The notes: generated by a model from the letters alone, not told the origin. A DNA stretch of 64,000 bases from Solea solea (GCF_958295425.1 NC_081139.1:17090388-17154387); one strand, 5' to 3'. Positions 42,960-58,411 are shown, numbered from the stretch's first letter. A program made the numbers and translations.

Positions 42960-42966
42960 TATATAA
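42960..42966 (-). promoter_or_regulatory. TATA box of the internal pdzrn3 promoter (candidate)
   Basis: Minus strand reads GGGGTTATATACCCGAGC, a TATATA core in GC-rich flanks. Transcription would start near 42935, placing the alternative ATG about 310 bases into the transcript. The position directly upstream of a validated-looking first exon is the main support. Confidence 0.55.
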
Positions 42967-45900
42967 CCCCCCCCATACACCCCCTCATGTTTATTAAGCA
43001 GCCTCTCATTGATCATTCATGAAGGGGGGGGACAAACTGGTAAATGGGGTAGGCTGACATCATGCAAGTCAGTCTTGTTGATCAATAAGCATCATTAGAT
43101 TTGTGTAGCACAGCTAAAACTGAATGATGGAAACAGCTTTTTACCTGATGATGTGATTTGTTTCTCCTTGGGTTTATTAATTAATTTAATATTGTGTAGC
43201 CTTAGAGCAGAGGTCTCACATGTGGCCCTCCAATCAATTTCAATCCATCTTTTTTTTTTAGAAATAGATTAGATTTGCATCACAATTACACTTTTATTTT
43301 AAAATTGCGATATCATTGAATGTTGTGATATCACTGTTAGCTCATATTGCCCACCCCTGACTGAATCATTCCCAAAATATTTGTCACTTGTCTTGCCCCC
43401 TACTGGTCAGACAAGACGCTCAGTGGTCCAAAGGTCATTTGAGACTGAGACCCCTGCCTTAGAGCAAGCTTCACGTGGCGTGGCTCTTGCTTTGCGAAGG
43501 CCACCGTCTTGTCTTGATGTGCCGTTTTGAAGCAGACGCTTATTACTCAAGCCAGGAATAATTAGGAAACTGGGCTCTAACCTAAATCCAATGCTAGTCA
43601 CAATGACTAGTGACAGTAGGTTTGGACAATAATATGATAATAGAGTAGACTGTAAAAAAATAGCACAGTTTGCACTTCAGTATCATGTTTTTTCCTCGAC
43701 TGTTTGTTTGATGCCAGAGACGAGATTTAATGAAGTTTACAGATGTGTTGATGTCATGTGACCCCTCCAAGGAGACACCGCAAGTGAAGCATGAAACAAG
43801 TCGGCCCCAAAGAAATACACGACACCTCCGGTGTTCCTGTGTCAGACAAAGAAGCCCGGCGAACAAAATCAATAAAAGGCTGGAAGTCAAGCCATGCTGT
43901 GCAAGTTGATGCACAAGGACATAAGAGTGATGACCCCGGTTTGCCAGGACGAAGACAAGTGCAGGTGCCGTGACCAAAGTGAAGAGTTTAGGAGGAAGAC
44001 GCACGCTGAGCCCTATGACTGCAAGTTCTGGTAATACAGTGAGGTTCTCCGTGTCCTTCACTGAGTCTGCTGGCCTGGTGTAGAGCAGCTCTATAAATCT
44101 TACAGAGCTGGTTCCTCTCTGTGCAGGACATATGTGACCCCATGGTGAAATACAAAGGATAAGCTACATACCTGGATAGATTTCACGGCAGAGGGGGTGT
44201 GGGAGTCTAGTGGGAGAACTGCTGACTTGCTATTGATAGTGAATCTTCCTCTTGCCAGATGTGTCCACTGATCCCTATCTATCAGCACCTCCACAGTTGC
44301 TTCACGGCTGCTTCAGCATTATTAGCACAAGGTTTTAAAGTCAAATGTCAGGTAAAATCCTATGCCGTTGCTTTCAAATGCCACCGAAAAACAATAACAT
44401 CCGGAGTAAAGGTCAAGTATAAGAAATCCTAAATAACCTGAACCCAACTTTGGCCATATTTTACTAGTGAAATAGGCATGATGTTTCACAAACTAATCTT
44501 TTGTACAAATGCACTTGTAGCATCATTTAAATATTGGCAGAACTCCCTCCTGCCTCCGTGGCATGTTTGTGAGAATTTGATTAGACTTTACTGTTGACTT
44601 TAATTCACTTCAGCAGAGGAATTTGGCTAATACAATTTCACTTTTTCTCATTTAATCATTTAATCTATGTTTTGGTCCTGTGCAGCCGATATCTAACAAG
44701 TCTTCACCGACTTCAAATAAACGCTCACCTTTTCCCACAACATAAACTGCACATAATCCTGGACAATATGAAAAAAAAAAGCGAGAAAGATCCGATTCTT
44801 AAAGACGAAGACGCAGTGATGGTGGCAGAAAGTTGCCTCGAGGCAAGCTGCAAACGTACCTGTGCGAACTTAACAGTCGTCCATAATCACTGCTGTGGGC
44901 TTTGCTTGTCTGGGTTTTTAGGCTCAGACTTTCATCCACTGTAGCATGGAAACTAATTCTCCGCTCACATTAGTTGAGCTGTTGTGCCTGGGGCAGCGAT
45001 CAGTGGAGAATTTTTTTTAGCCGGTGCTCTTGCTCGACTAATCTTTCTTTCACACTGAGATTATCCTATTCACTAAGTCGAAACGGAGACAGGCCTCAGA
45101 TATGAACAGCTGCACTGAAGTTTATGGCAGCTGTGGCAAGAAAAAAAAAGCCGTAAGTATTAAGCAGAAGTATGGACAAGGAGCAGAGAAGTCAACCAGG
45201 AGGAGCTGAAAGTGTCTGTCCTTTATTCAGGAGAAGCTGTCGTTCATAACTATTTTCAAACCATTGTCAAAGGATATTAAAAAGACACAAATGGTTGCGT
45301 TAGTCAGACTCAATCCATATACATGCAAACATGTTAGTCGGACTGAAATTGTACTGAATTAAATTGGTCAAAGTTGCACAAACACACCCATATAATGCAG
45401 TTGGAAGTGGATTCAGTACAACCCCGACCCTGCGCTGCCTCTGTATACACACACAAACGCTCCCTTTCTGTTCATGAAGACCAAACAGAGGCAACATAAT
45501 TCGAAAAATCAAACTGGTTACACCTTTGTTCAGAGAGACAAACAGACGCACACAAACACACTTTTATTCATTACTGATCCAGACAGAGGTTTAATCTCAG
45601 AGGGGAGTAAGACCGAGGAATAATAATGCCATGCACTTTGTCATAATAAACACCAGCATTTCTTTGTTTTTCCTTTCTCCTTTTAATAGAGACAAGAGAG
45701 TTGGGGGATACTAAATTCCACTCCCAATTAGCAATGTGCTGCTTGGGTCCTGTGTGTTTGATCTATGCTTGGTTGGATCATTCTTATTCATAGCCACTGC
45801 CTGGTGTTGTGTCTGCGTCCCACTGGGCCCAGTTTAAGTCACGGCTTTAACTAGAGCCAGTGCAGCAGGGATCAGGTGGCGCTGGCTATACTTCGAGCAT

Positions 45901-48900
45901 TGTTCCTATGGTTTACAACTCTCTAACATGTCGTCCTCCGACTGCCTCTGATCTCTTTGTGCTCCTCACATCATGGACAAAGCTTACAGTTACAATCTGG
46001 GCGGCTGCTTCTTTTGTCTGACCATAATATGTCCAGAACTGTAAAAACACACTCATCACCAATGCTACATTCAGACCATCCACACCGAATGTAACCAGTG
46101 TACATATGATGTACAAAGAGCTCTGCATTATCCACAAATGTGTTAAAAAATTCCAATCCTTGCAATGTTACAGAAGAGACAAAAACATTCCTGTATCCAC
46201 CCTAGTTGAGCTGCTCCAAATATTTAATGGGTTCCTTTCAGGCTCATACCACACATACCAAGTTTTTTCAAACAATATATTCAGGAGTTTTTTTTTTGCC
46301 TAGTACTGCAAACACACAAGCACAGAATGCATTGATAACCTCCCTGTGAAAGATAATCAAAATCTACTGATATAAAACAGAAAATGCCTCAAATCATTCC
46401 TGCACACTGACATACGATCAATGACGGAACTAGAAAGGCAATCATCTACATTCCGATTATAAACACTGATAAACAGTACAGTATTTTTCCATATGATACA
46501 CTATCGATAAACTATATATAAACTCCCCTTCGATTCAAAGATTCAGCTGAAGTGCACAGATCCTCTTAAAACAAAAAATCTATAGATAATTGGGTGTTAT
46601 ATTTTGGCCTTGGCTCAAATGACAAAAAAAATGGCAGTTCACGTTTCAGCCTCAGACAAAACCAAACCCCAATTAATGTCAACCTAGACTTTAAAATGAT
46701 AGTGTGAAGATTCCCACATAAGTTCAGCCTGCCACATGTGGCAAAATGTTATAAGCTATGTCGTTATATCTCCACATCATGGGAAGCCAGACCTTAAGCG
46801 ATCAGAGTGGAGAAGGGGGCTTAAGAAATTAGATTTTAACCGGGTTTGGAGACAGAGTCTGCAGAAGGTGACGACGTGGCAACACGTGAAGAAACGGGAC
46901 ACTGATGACTGAGTGATAACACAAGGAAAAAGCATGACTTTCAGGTCTCCCTCACACGACTCTAATGCACTGTCCAGACGACAGGATGAGGGGGGCAAAC
47001 GTGGGGGAGTAAGCTAGTAAGACGTGAAGCGATTGAGTGAGAGGAAGAGAACTTATCTGGCTACATATTGTTAATCCATGAGGAAAATGTGCTTGTGGGG
47101 CCTGTCCGATGTATAGAGTGTCATTGGTTTGTGCAGCAGCAGAGAGGATTACTGTCATTTCACATCAAGTGACTAGAGGTCGGAAAAGGAAGAGGGGCTC
47201 TGAGACCTGCTGTCCTCTAAAATACTGAAAAAGCCTGTATGACACTCTGCAGAAACAACAAGAAAAACAAAGGAGAGAGCTGCACTGGGTCAAAAATGCC
47301 AAATATTGGCAAATATTGTCAAGGATACGGCACTCACATATAGAAAAATGGAAAATGTCTTAATTAAGTCATGCAAATGTTTAAACAATGCATTGCAACT
47401 TTACAGTCTTTAGGCACCCAAGGCTCATGTGTGCCCAAACGAGGATTTTCAAGTGTACAATGAACATGACATAAATAGTTGGTACAAATGAGGATCACAC
47501 CGACCCTACGACACAAATCTGTGCCTCCTCCTACTGATTTGAATTTTTTTTTATGTTGTCCCTGAATCTTTGCTGGCTCAGTGTAACATGTTCCCTGCAG
47601 TTGATGGGTGACACCTCATGACGACGTGCACAATGCATCTAAAAAATGGTCATTCATGAGCTCTCTCCTCAGCACTGACGATGCTAATGGTTCGTCTTAC
47701 CCAGTGAATGATCCAACTTCAGAATATTTGCTTTCAAATTCCAAGTGTAAAGTGAACGCTTTTCGAGCAAACAGTATCGCCACGAGGGAACGAGAGCAGA
47801 CACAGCCGGGGATGTTAAAAGACGGTGTGAAGAAGACAGATACAAGATACACACGGGACCCACAGAGGACCGAACGGGGCAGAGACGGAAACTAAATGTG
47901 TGGAGGAGTTTAATGAGTCTCCAGTTTCTCTCAACTGTACTACTGGGACCAGAGCTCTCGAGGAGCGCTGTGTGAGTGTGTGTGTGTGTGTGGGTGCGTG
48001 CGTGCCTGTGTGGATCTACCTCTGAAACATTGGGCTGTGCATAATTTATAAGACAGCTGTCAGCTTTGTACTCCTATTTACTCTGTGAGCCAGATCCTGA
48101 GCCAACAGAGACCACAGCCAGCAGGAATGACAACCACCAAAACTGTCTAATTGGAGACTGAAGCGACTAATAATCCCATCACTATAATTTCAAATAAATG
48201 ACTTAAGTGTGGGGAAATATTTAACAAGACTGATATACTCAGATGCTAAGACACAGTCCCAGTGTAACTGGATATTTTGGGGGATATAATGTATCTGTTT
48301 AGTTGTACAGGAGATGTAAATGTGAAAACCTGCGTGGTTTTTACAAGCTCCCTAAGGATGTTCCCCGGCATCAACTGTCTGGCAGTTAAAGACACATACA
48401 TTTAGCTTTGGGCTACCAAAAAAATAAATAATAAAAAGAAAAATCACCGTTTATTTCCTTGGACGTTTGCATACGAAAACAGCTTCAGGCATTGAGGTGA
48501 AGTCACCAAGGTGCATCACGGAAAAAAGCAATAATCGTTTTCCAGAGTGGCATCACTGTCCCTCTGCCAGAACCTGAAAACTTCTCCACTTTAAAATGCA
48601 CTTCACTCACAAAAGAGGACAGACGACAATGTTCCCGCTTTGTGAATGAGCCACGAACAGTGTCAAGTGGACGCAGGGGTGGATTATGTGTCAAAGAGTT
48701 GGTTTCAGTGAAGACTGAAACCATGAGAGTATGTGCCTGTGTAAAGAATAGTAAATCTGTATTTAGCTCCATGAGGGGGAGTTAACATGCAGTGTCCTTT
48801 GGGCACACAAATAAATTCTATCCACAAATGAGAGCGACACCTTTGCTCTGTGTCACGTTGAGATGAAAATATCTCCACTTTTTCATATTCGGTGACCACT

Positions 48901-51900
48901 TTCAGACCGCCTTTACATACAATACTGTCTCTGAAGTAGCTCAAATTAGTTGGTGCACCAAATCAGCAGGTCCCTGGTTTTGGTTGCTTAGTAACGGTGG
49001 ACATGACAGAAGCACAGCCCCACAAACGCCTTGGTTAAAAAACGTCTCTGGATGTGTTTTGAAGCATTTTTAGACACTGCATAAGAATGAGCAATAACAG
49101 GGTTTGTAAAATCATCACCAAACCCTTGCTTTAAAAATGTTTTTATAGCAACTGTTCACAGCTAATGATCCTACGGCCACAACATTCCCGCAGAAGGTAA
49201 CTTGTGGTGCTTGTCAACACAGTTCTTGGTTTATTAAAAAAAAAAAAAAAAAAAAGTCCATATTTCACCACATCTCCTAGACCTGAGAGCAGGTCTCAGT
49301 GCAATATATGGCTCTGCATAAAACTCTGCCAACGCTGGCATCCACACAGAGCTCCTGTCACCAGCTTATTCCCCCATGCCTTCATCACTCCTGGCTGCCA
49401 CAGCATGTTGGCAGCCAAAGTCACCAAACAACAACCTCCAGCTACACTGGGTGATGGAGCCAGTGTGCACACACTGCAGAGACAGTAGGCAGAACAGGTA
49501 GCTTCTAAAAATGGAAGTTGCCCTGAACTGGATAAAGACAATGGGATTACTTTGACAAAGTGTGTACGGTGTTGATACCCTTTCAATTCAACACTTTAAA
49601 AGATAATATTTACTGGATAAGAAGCTTTATTTATTGATATTAAATGTATCCAGTAACACCTAATAGACAAATATGGCGGTGCCATCACTGCCATAAGGCA
49701 AGCTGCCTTAAGAATGGACAGCTCCAACAGCAGTAATAGCATTGTACTTTGTAAGAGGAGAATCTGAAGTCCTGTTTTGAAGCCTTGAGGTTGGTGATTT
49801 GATTTGTGAATGATGCCGTCTGCCAAACACACTGGTTTCCACTAATGCGTGCATGCTTTATTGCTTTATTTCCTCCAAATTAAGAGCATAATTTACTAAA
49901 AACGAAAGAAGGCATCCTACTCAACTGACCTGAAACTACCAAATGAGACTTCTCAGGAAAATGTGTACTGACATTGTATATCTGGTGAGTTCAAACAGAG
50001 TTGCCCGTGGTGGCAATTTAGTTCCTGGCAGACCTTACATCCACAGTTTATGGTGTAAGCGTACACTTTAAGTTGAAGTTTCTTGTGTTTGTCCTTTTTT
50101 AATATATGCATCTGCACTTTAAGATCAGTTTACACTCTTTATAGGTTCTGTTACATGTGGTAATCTTAAAGAGTCCTTTTTTTTTTTACTGTATTTTCTG
50201 GCTCTTGTCACAACAGTTGTCTAGGTTTTATTAAAATTTTAATTTAAAGTTGTCACTCAAATCTGTCACCAGATTTTCCTTGAACTCCGGATGAGAAGAC
50301 GGAGCGGAGCATTTATGAAATGCATTGTTAGTTGTTCAGCCGTGTACTCATGCCAAAGTGTCCATGAGAAAGACATAAATCCTCAGTTATGCCACTTTGG
50401 ACAACCCCTGTGCTTTGCATCGTAGCTGACAGCCACATATTTGGGAGAGCATGTGCTCGGGATTTAATATAAATTCAGTCATTTTGCTTAATCAGGGATA
50501 AAAAGAAAATACATGAGGTATTCACTTGTGCAAAATATTTTGGTTTGGCCGTGTGTCAGGAGGAGATTGGAGGTTCAGAGCTGATGTTACACAAGAGAGG
50601 GAGAGCCGGTGCAGAGATTAGCAACTGATGCGACACACCTGAGTGATGCCAGGTGCCTTCACACAATACGGGCCTGTGATCATTCATCCTTTTGGCTCGT
50701 CTGATACAACTAATGTTGCCCTACATCACAAGAAGAGCAGACTGACCAATCATACGAGGGGGTACTATAAAGTCACGACACATTAAAGTCATCGTATGAG
50801 TGATACAGAGTTCGGTTCCTACGTCTTTAAAGAATTACAAGTCTTCCCTCTGGTCCATAAAACCGTGAACATTCTTTAGTTAAACTTAAAACACGCAGGG
50901 CATGGCTTATTAGATGGCAATATTAAGTATAAGGCAGGTGGTGACAATATTTCCTCCCTGACCTCTCTTTTGCGTCTTTGTAATCTTGAGACAAATCAGT
51001 CTGAGAAGAAACGAGGGACAGACTGTTGACGCTTTCCTCTCCACAAACGTCGCCGACTGCTGCGAGCGACTGTGCTTGGTGGACTGTCAACTTTGCGCAA
51101 GTTACAAATGAAAACTCGTCAGACAGACTCCAGACTCTAACGTCAAGGAAAAAGCTCAAGTAGAGAGTTTTGGATGCTGTTCAATAATCAGACATGCACT
51201 TTATTGTTTGAAGTGTACCGAGCCCCATTATACTTTCATAACCATAGCTTCTCAGAGGTTTTGATTCTTTGGCAGCGTGCTCTTCTCTGGATTTCTGTTT
51301 GTACTTTATAACCCCAGGACACTTGCTGCAGACTCCTCTGCAACTGTACTCTTTCTTCACTCACAGCTACATTTCTGAATGACAGGGAGATAACGTGGCT
51401 TGTTTCGTTGGTCGGGCAGGGACAGTGTCAGGTGAGCACAGCTGTAGTGAGGTGGCTAATTATGCTCTTGTCTTAAATGCACGGGCGGCGGTTTCTTTTC
51501 GAGTTGATAAACTTGAGTGAAAAAGGGCAGGAGAGTTAAGAGAAGTGTTTAAACTGAACACAAGGCTTTTTAATGACTGTGCAGAGCACTTAATGAATAC
51601 AATGACAGGGGATTGGATTGTGTGTGCAATCAAATAAGGCTCCTACATATATAAACTCCTTTGCCCCTTCAAAAAGACTGATCATTGATCAGCACAAGTG
51701 GAAGATTATAATGCAATCATCCTCTTAGGCTTACTTAATTAAAATGACTGTCTTCACGCCATCTAGTAGGCTCAGCAATGTAAAGAAAAAGAAAACACTA
51801 TAGTTAACTGTGGAACGTGCACAAGTCCAACTATCAGCATATTTATGCAACTGGCAGGTTGAAGTGAAGATTTATATTTTTTGGTGTACGTGAAAAATGG

Positions 51901-51907
51901 TAAAAAT
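42967..51907 (-). other. Presumed upstream intron of long pdzrn3 isoform, left part
   Basis: No exon matching RING, TRAF-type zinc finger or the GFNIIGG/RIIE half of PDZ1 was seen on the minus strand. It holds a possible hAT-end fragment at 43206-43345 (GAGGTCTCACATGTGGCCC), a GT microsatellite at 47967-47991 and a poly(A) run at 49235-49254. Confidence 0.65.
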
Positions 51908-51937
51908 GGGAGCAAGAACGCAGCCCTGAGGTACTCC
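51908..51937 (-). mobile_element. Reverse transcriptase motif remnant (possible)
   Basis: The minus strand encodes GVPQGCVLAP, matching the conserved RT motif of non-LTR retrotransposons, followed by IFTIFH and soon a stop. Nothing recognisable flanks it, so it may be a tiny LINE remnant or coincidence. Confidence 0.4.
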
Positions 51938-54900
51938 TTTGCCCGGGATAGCTCTATCTTAGGTAGAACCCTTATGTCTTAGGCTACACCCACATTCCTA
52001 CACTACTTTTGTTTAAAACCCTCTGCTCTGGATATGGTAGAATCCATGGGGATTACTGCTGATAGGAAACCAAAACACTCGTTTAGATGCAGGTGTTGAC
52101 ACTGCTTTCAAAGTTGGAGTACCTAACTTCACCCCGATGTGCTTTTGGCACCGTCGCTTCACCAATCACAAATGACAGCACAGCTTGCACACACAGAAGC
52201 CACCTGAAATGTATTATCACCCCCTGAGCAGGGCTGAAATATAAAAGGGTTGAGCAAGGAAAATACTGGAAGTGGAAGTGATATAGTGGCCGACTCCCTG
52301 GCATCTTCTACACGCTGCAGTAAGTTGGGTTCAGTTCTTGTTGTGGAAAGAGGAAATACGTCCACCTGTTGTGAGTGAAAGGTTCCAAAGAGTGGGTTCA
52401 AGTCAAAGGTCGTCGTTTGATGCTCAATCTCATTACATCACCGTGCTCCTCCAAATGAAAAGCTCTGAGTGAGAGCGGAGGTCACTGGGAGGTAAGTGAC
52501 TGACATGTTGGTGGAAATCACTCAGACGTCTCAATACTCGGACGAATGGCTGCGCTTAACTGCCCAAAGTCGGTGGTGATAAATGAACCCACTGCCCTGG
52601 AGAGGGAGTTCCTGTCCTCAGCACTCATGAAATTGGTAGCGGTGCTAACTGGATGTCTTGACCAGTCAGTAAATCTCCCGGCTACACGACCTGTGGCCCA
52701 TTAGTCAGGGTGATGCGATGACCTCACAGGCCTTATGGCCAATGGAGACCACATTCAGAGCCTCCCTGTTGTTTTAGCTGAGCCAGTGAGCAATATCAAA
52801 GAAAGATGTGCACTACTCTTCACGTTTCAGGCTCCAGAGGCTGCTCGATGACAACAATCAACACTTAATGTGTCCATCGAGGTAATTTGTGTAAAAGTGA
52901 GTAGAGGAATAATACATATTTGAGATTATTTCATCTCTGAACTTTTGAAAACTACAATAAATCTCCCAAGTGGAGTAAAACATCCACTTATTAGATGCCT
53001 GTAATATTCATGTAATTGCTGGCAACACTGTGATCTAGATGCAAACGGTCTGTAAACCACTCTCTGACATTCAAACACAACATCCAATGACACTTTGAGA
53101 CAAATATGACAACTCCAGCTCATCTCTCCTTGCTCATCTGTCCAACATAGGATGTTGCTCATTAAGCTCCTAATTGGTGCACAGCTCCGGAGACGGCAAC
53201 AAGAGATACGACAGAATCGAGAAGGAGAGTTCCACTGCTACGAAAGCAGTTTTAAAGCTTTACATTATGCAAACATCCATGAGCAGTCTGTAATGAATCA
53301 GATTTTGCCAATAAACTCCTCTCAAATGCTTCCGTGACACATCTGTCGGTGACAATACAAACCAGGTTTGCCCGAAGCAAATTGAATCATCAACTACCAC
53401 TAGAATCCAAGGGGAAGAAAATGTCCCGTTTGCCTAAAACAGCGAGGATTTTAACACAGTCAACGCTAATTCCATTAGTCTGAATGGGAATAAATTGGTG
53501 ACATACATCAATAGATTTGATGCAACCTAGATGCAAATAGAAACATTTAGGGTGCCAATGTGTTTCACTACATCAACCCCACAAAAGCTGTAAATAATAT
53601 AATATGAATATAATATGAATAAAAATTGCAAATAAGGGTTCATATATCATGATTTCTCCATGTTTTTTTTCTTTCAAATAAACCAGACGTTTACCATATG
53701 ACTGCCATTTTTGTTTCAGCATGCACATCTTTCCAAATGGAAGACATTATATACACTGATTACAGACACAGTTGGCTGCCAAGTAATGCTAATTTTAGTG
53801 CGTATGAGACGGTACAGGTTGAAAACATTTCACATCTGATTCAGGCAGTGGGCTCAGTGTATTTCACATCAAACGGGGAATTGGAAAATTGCCCTAAAGT
53901 GCAGTTTTTTTTGCTTTGATGCTCCGAGCGACACCATTAACCCAAATATAGTTTCTCAAGCACTGTTCCCACCAACATGGATTCAGAGACAGAGTTGTTT
54001 GAATGGCAATAGCAAGAAGTGCAAATTTCAGCCTACCCCCTCCGGCACTTCTTTTGCTTTGCACACCATTCCCTTCCAAATGGAATGGGAGAAAAACAGA
54101 CTTGGGCTTTCAAGGAACCAATGACTGTCATTTTCTCCAAGATGCAACTTTTACTTAGCAAGTAACCTGCAAATGCTGCCTTTAAGAGCACAGTGATCAT
54201 GTGGTGATGCTAAAAGGGCTCTTCAATAGAGAGGGCAAATTTAAAGAAAAGCAAACGGAGATCGAAAAAAACTAAAAAGCAGCCGACAAAATGTAAACTC
54301 TATGGGAATATGGGCTTCTTTCCATTTAATTTACAACACATGTAAACATTTTCCTGATGAGTTCATGGTGTCAACTTCTTGTTTCAGATCTTTGCCAGTA
54401 TACCACAATGATACATCTTGTGAATTATGTCACAATGTAGAGGAAACTAGACAATAAACCACGACACATGTCGAGAGGTTTGACAGCTGACGGTCAAATC
54501 TCAAATTTTGAGGCTTCAAAATAAGAAGACTATGTCCATATTAGCAAAGGCTGCGATTTTCATCAAATCCTTGCATAACAGTGATTTGAGGGCTCCTCAT
54601 GTGTTAATTGTTGCGTTAAATCTAACACTGAGGCTTTTGATAATGCAAATTAAATAGCAATTCGCAGTCTCTATCAGAATGATCAAAAGTAGATTTTTCC
54701 CCAAATCAATCAACCACCCCCACCCCCCCAAAGTGACAGACAGAGAGATGGTTGTGGTGTTATGAGGAGACACAGATTTTATTGGCGTGAGCAAGGGGGA
54801 TGGTTTGATCTCTGACCTCTCAGATCCTTCGGTGTGTGTGACAGGCCTAAGTGGAGACAGAGGATTAAGGTAATCAAGGGCCGTAATGAGAACAGAGGAC

Positions 54901-57900
54901 ACTTTGATGAGCCTGGACACTCCCCCCCCCCAAAAAAAAAGCAATAATTAGGCACCTTACCCCCATCTCCCCTACTGAGTGCGTGAGCCTGTAACCTACA
55001 CACCATCTTTTGTCTGTTGGCGGTTTTTACTTCAGCGTGACAGAAGGGGGCCACTGCAGAGACAGATATAGATGTGTGTACGTGCCGCAGGATCACCCCA
55101 GCCCCCCGTTAATGGAATACCTAGCCTTTGTCCCACTTACGTGTGTTTCCACTGGTAGAGACGTCACTTCAGTCCAAGGTGACAGGACTGAATTATCAGA
55201 AATTGGAAATCTGAGACGTACAAAATGAACAGCTCCTCTGACTTTTGCAAAGGATTTGCTGCTTTTCTGTTGCTTTGTTTTTATCATGTAGTTAAAACCA
55301 TCAAATTTGATGTTTCTCGACTTTCATTTGTATATCAAAGATATGATTATGTAACATTTCTGACTTAAAATATCCAAAAATGACAACACAATATTAAAGC
55401 TAACAGACACATTTCATTTATTTTACATGAAGTAATCTGCCCTGTGGAGCTGCTGCTATATTTTACATCACGTCATACCAATAAAAATGACGCGTCTGAA
55501 ACACAGATCCTATTTGTATTCAAATGTAGCAGTGTGGGCGTCGCCTGAGATAATCCTGAAACACGACCGGAACACTATCTGTGATGTGTTGGATTTAGTT
55601 TGGATTATGGATTTTCAAATAGGCAAACAATAAAAAAGTAATAAAGTTATACCAAAGAAATCTTAAATAAATAAAAAGAGGCAGAGTAGGCAGACTATTT
55701 CATCATATTTCAGTCCGTGCCGCAGGGACCAGAGGTACAGTAGAACAGCCCGTCAGTGTCCCAGCAGGCGACCAGACAAGGCCATGTTAAAAGGCTACGC
55801 TCTGTCTACAGCAGAACATGATTTCATCTCGAACTCGACAAAATCTTTCCAATCACTTCAAAGTCCTGGCTACACTTTTAACACCTACAAAGGGAACATT
55901 TAAGTCCTCATCATGAAGATGCCACATGCCAGTATCATCTTTCACAGGCTCCATTTGCCCCTACTGCTCCTGTTGGTTGAAGTCCCGTTCACTGGTGCAC
56001 ATCCCCACATTTATTTTATTATTTTTGTTTTAAAAATCACGTGCTTTCAATTACTCCAGGAGTGCACAGAACAAACTTGTTCTGTAATTCAATGAGGACA
56101 CAAAGAGTCTGGCTGGACTGGATGGAAAAACCCGGCATTGTGCTGGGACAGCTGAGTGACAGGGGTGAGTTTAGGGCCTCAGTGCACACAGTTGTTACTT
56201 TGTAGCTGTCAGTCAAGCTGTGACACAAGCAGCGTTTCATTGGACGGGGGACAGGGGGGGGGACGGGGCACTTTGAGAAGCAGGCGAGGTGAGAGGTCCT
56301 TGACCGCCCATCAGCAGGTGACCCCCACCCTCTGCCTTGAAAACTTCACTGAACAAAGGACAGGACGGAGCAGCTGGCGGCTGAAGCAAGGAGGATGTGT
56401 ACAGGGACACACATGCACCATGCATCCTTAGAAACCTTCAGTCGTGTTTAAACGTGGCTTATTATTGTTTGCGGAGCAACTTTATGTCATAGCACATCTC
56501 TTGTTTTCAGAATCAAACCACAACAGCGTAAAATGTAGTTTTTGTCAATACAGATGCACATACTATGACAATCTACATCCATGTCTGCAGCTCTCGGCAA
56601 AACAATAATTATCACAATATTCTTTTCTGTACTTGATGTTTATGCATCACACAAACGCAATGACTGTGAATTATATTACCTCAGAGGTGTGAAATGTTTC
56701 TCAGTGTTTGTTGTCAAATGCCTGCTCTCGCTGAAAACACGGCTGCACCGCAGGGACACAGAGAGAAATACAGACTTTGGCCACTTCACATAAAGCTGTC
56801 AAATGCGGAAATAAAGCGACAAACATATTTATAAGATGTTCTAGACTCAAGCAGGTTTTATTGTGCGAGCCATTTATTGAGTAGCAAAAATCAATTTCTC
56901 ATTGTGTCCTCACTGTCAAAAATGTTTCCAGTGAGAGTGAGCCTCCGTGTCTCGAGCTGGAAATACTCGTGAAGCTGCAAGTCCATAATAAGAGATGTTC
57001 TGCAAGTGTCCAGTCCAGTGTCGGCGACAAAGTCCATAATGCAATAGCAATTGCCTTTGTTCTTAAACCAGCTCTCGCCTATTTGTCAGGGTGTGAGTTT
57101 TTCTTTCACTCAGCTTCACACTCCAAACTCTTTTAGCCTCATCCGTCTCTGTCAAAGCTTTTCCCGATGCAGAACTCAGTCGAGCGCTGACTAATGCTTT
57201 GTCTAACACTCCCTGCTAACGCTCTCTGCTAATGCACCAATCATTTAAACTGCTTCCGAGCTAGTGGATGTGCCTCAGTCAGGGAAAAAAAAAAAAATCA
57301 ATATATTTTCCGCTGGATGGTGGAGGCGAGTTGGTATTATGCACCAGTCACAGTTGACTGTGCTGGCAGCCGGAGCGAATGGCTGCTGGGTAACACGAAT
57401 AAACCTGGGTCTCAACATTGAATACACAAGCTATTGTAAAATTAAGTTAGAAAATCTAAGGAAACACTGACTGGAGACAAAAGGACTGAGATTATTCCCA
57501 TGTGAGAGCTGAACAGAACTCAGACTTGTATGTCGATAACACAATGACAAGATCTAACCTTAAACCATGGACAATAGACCAGCACATGTTCTCAATATTG
57601 TAAGTAAGTACATGTGAACACATCGTATTCACAACCGGTTAATTCCTCAGTCTGCTGAAAGCTGCGAGTTCAGGATCCCCTGTATACGACGTGTATGTCA
57701 TGATGATGAGGTCACAGGTTCCACTTGAAGTAGATGAAAGTAGCTCATCAGGGTCAAACTGAAGATGACTCTCCAGATTTATTCCCAAAGAAATGCTAAA
57801 AAGGGCTTCAAGAGCGAGAGATAAGACCAGGTTACATTTGACTGGCTCAAGTAGGCATTCGCGGTCATGATTGTTTTGTTTTGGTCTGAAAATCATGCTT

Positions 57901-58408
57901 AACTGTAATAACTAGCAGCGAACAAAAACTGCATATTCAACCTTTTAAATGCAGTAATAGATATATAGAAAAAATATATACTTTCACACTTTACTAATAT
58001 CCTATTAAGTCTTCCTTTCACTATGTTATTCTGGGCTATTTGAGGGAAAAACAGTTGACAAGAGTTAGAGTGCAAAGAAACTGCATTATTCTGCATCCAA
58101 AACAATTATGGCATTCACCTGGTTTCTATTATGCTGTTTCCAGCACAATACAAAAGCAGCCGCGAGGATAAATACCAGTGTCTGCAGGATCTTGCTACTG
58201 TTGCTCTTTACGCTGCTCTATCTCGTTGCATACGGGGAAAATACTTGTGCTAAAGTGCTAAATCCACATAGATACACAGAGAGGAAGGAAAAACGGGACT
58301 GGTGCAACTCTGTGACTTATTGTATTCTTGTTGCCGAGAACAATCCTTTTGAGACTCCACAATGAAATCATCTTTAATTGTTTAAGTGCCAACAGCTTTC
58401 TGAGACAG

Positions 58409-58411
<3 letters not shown>

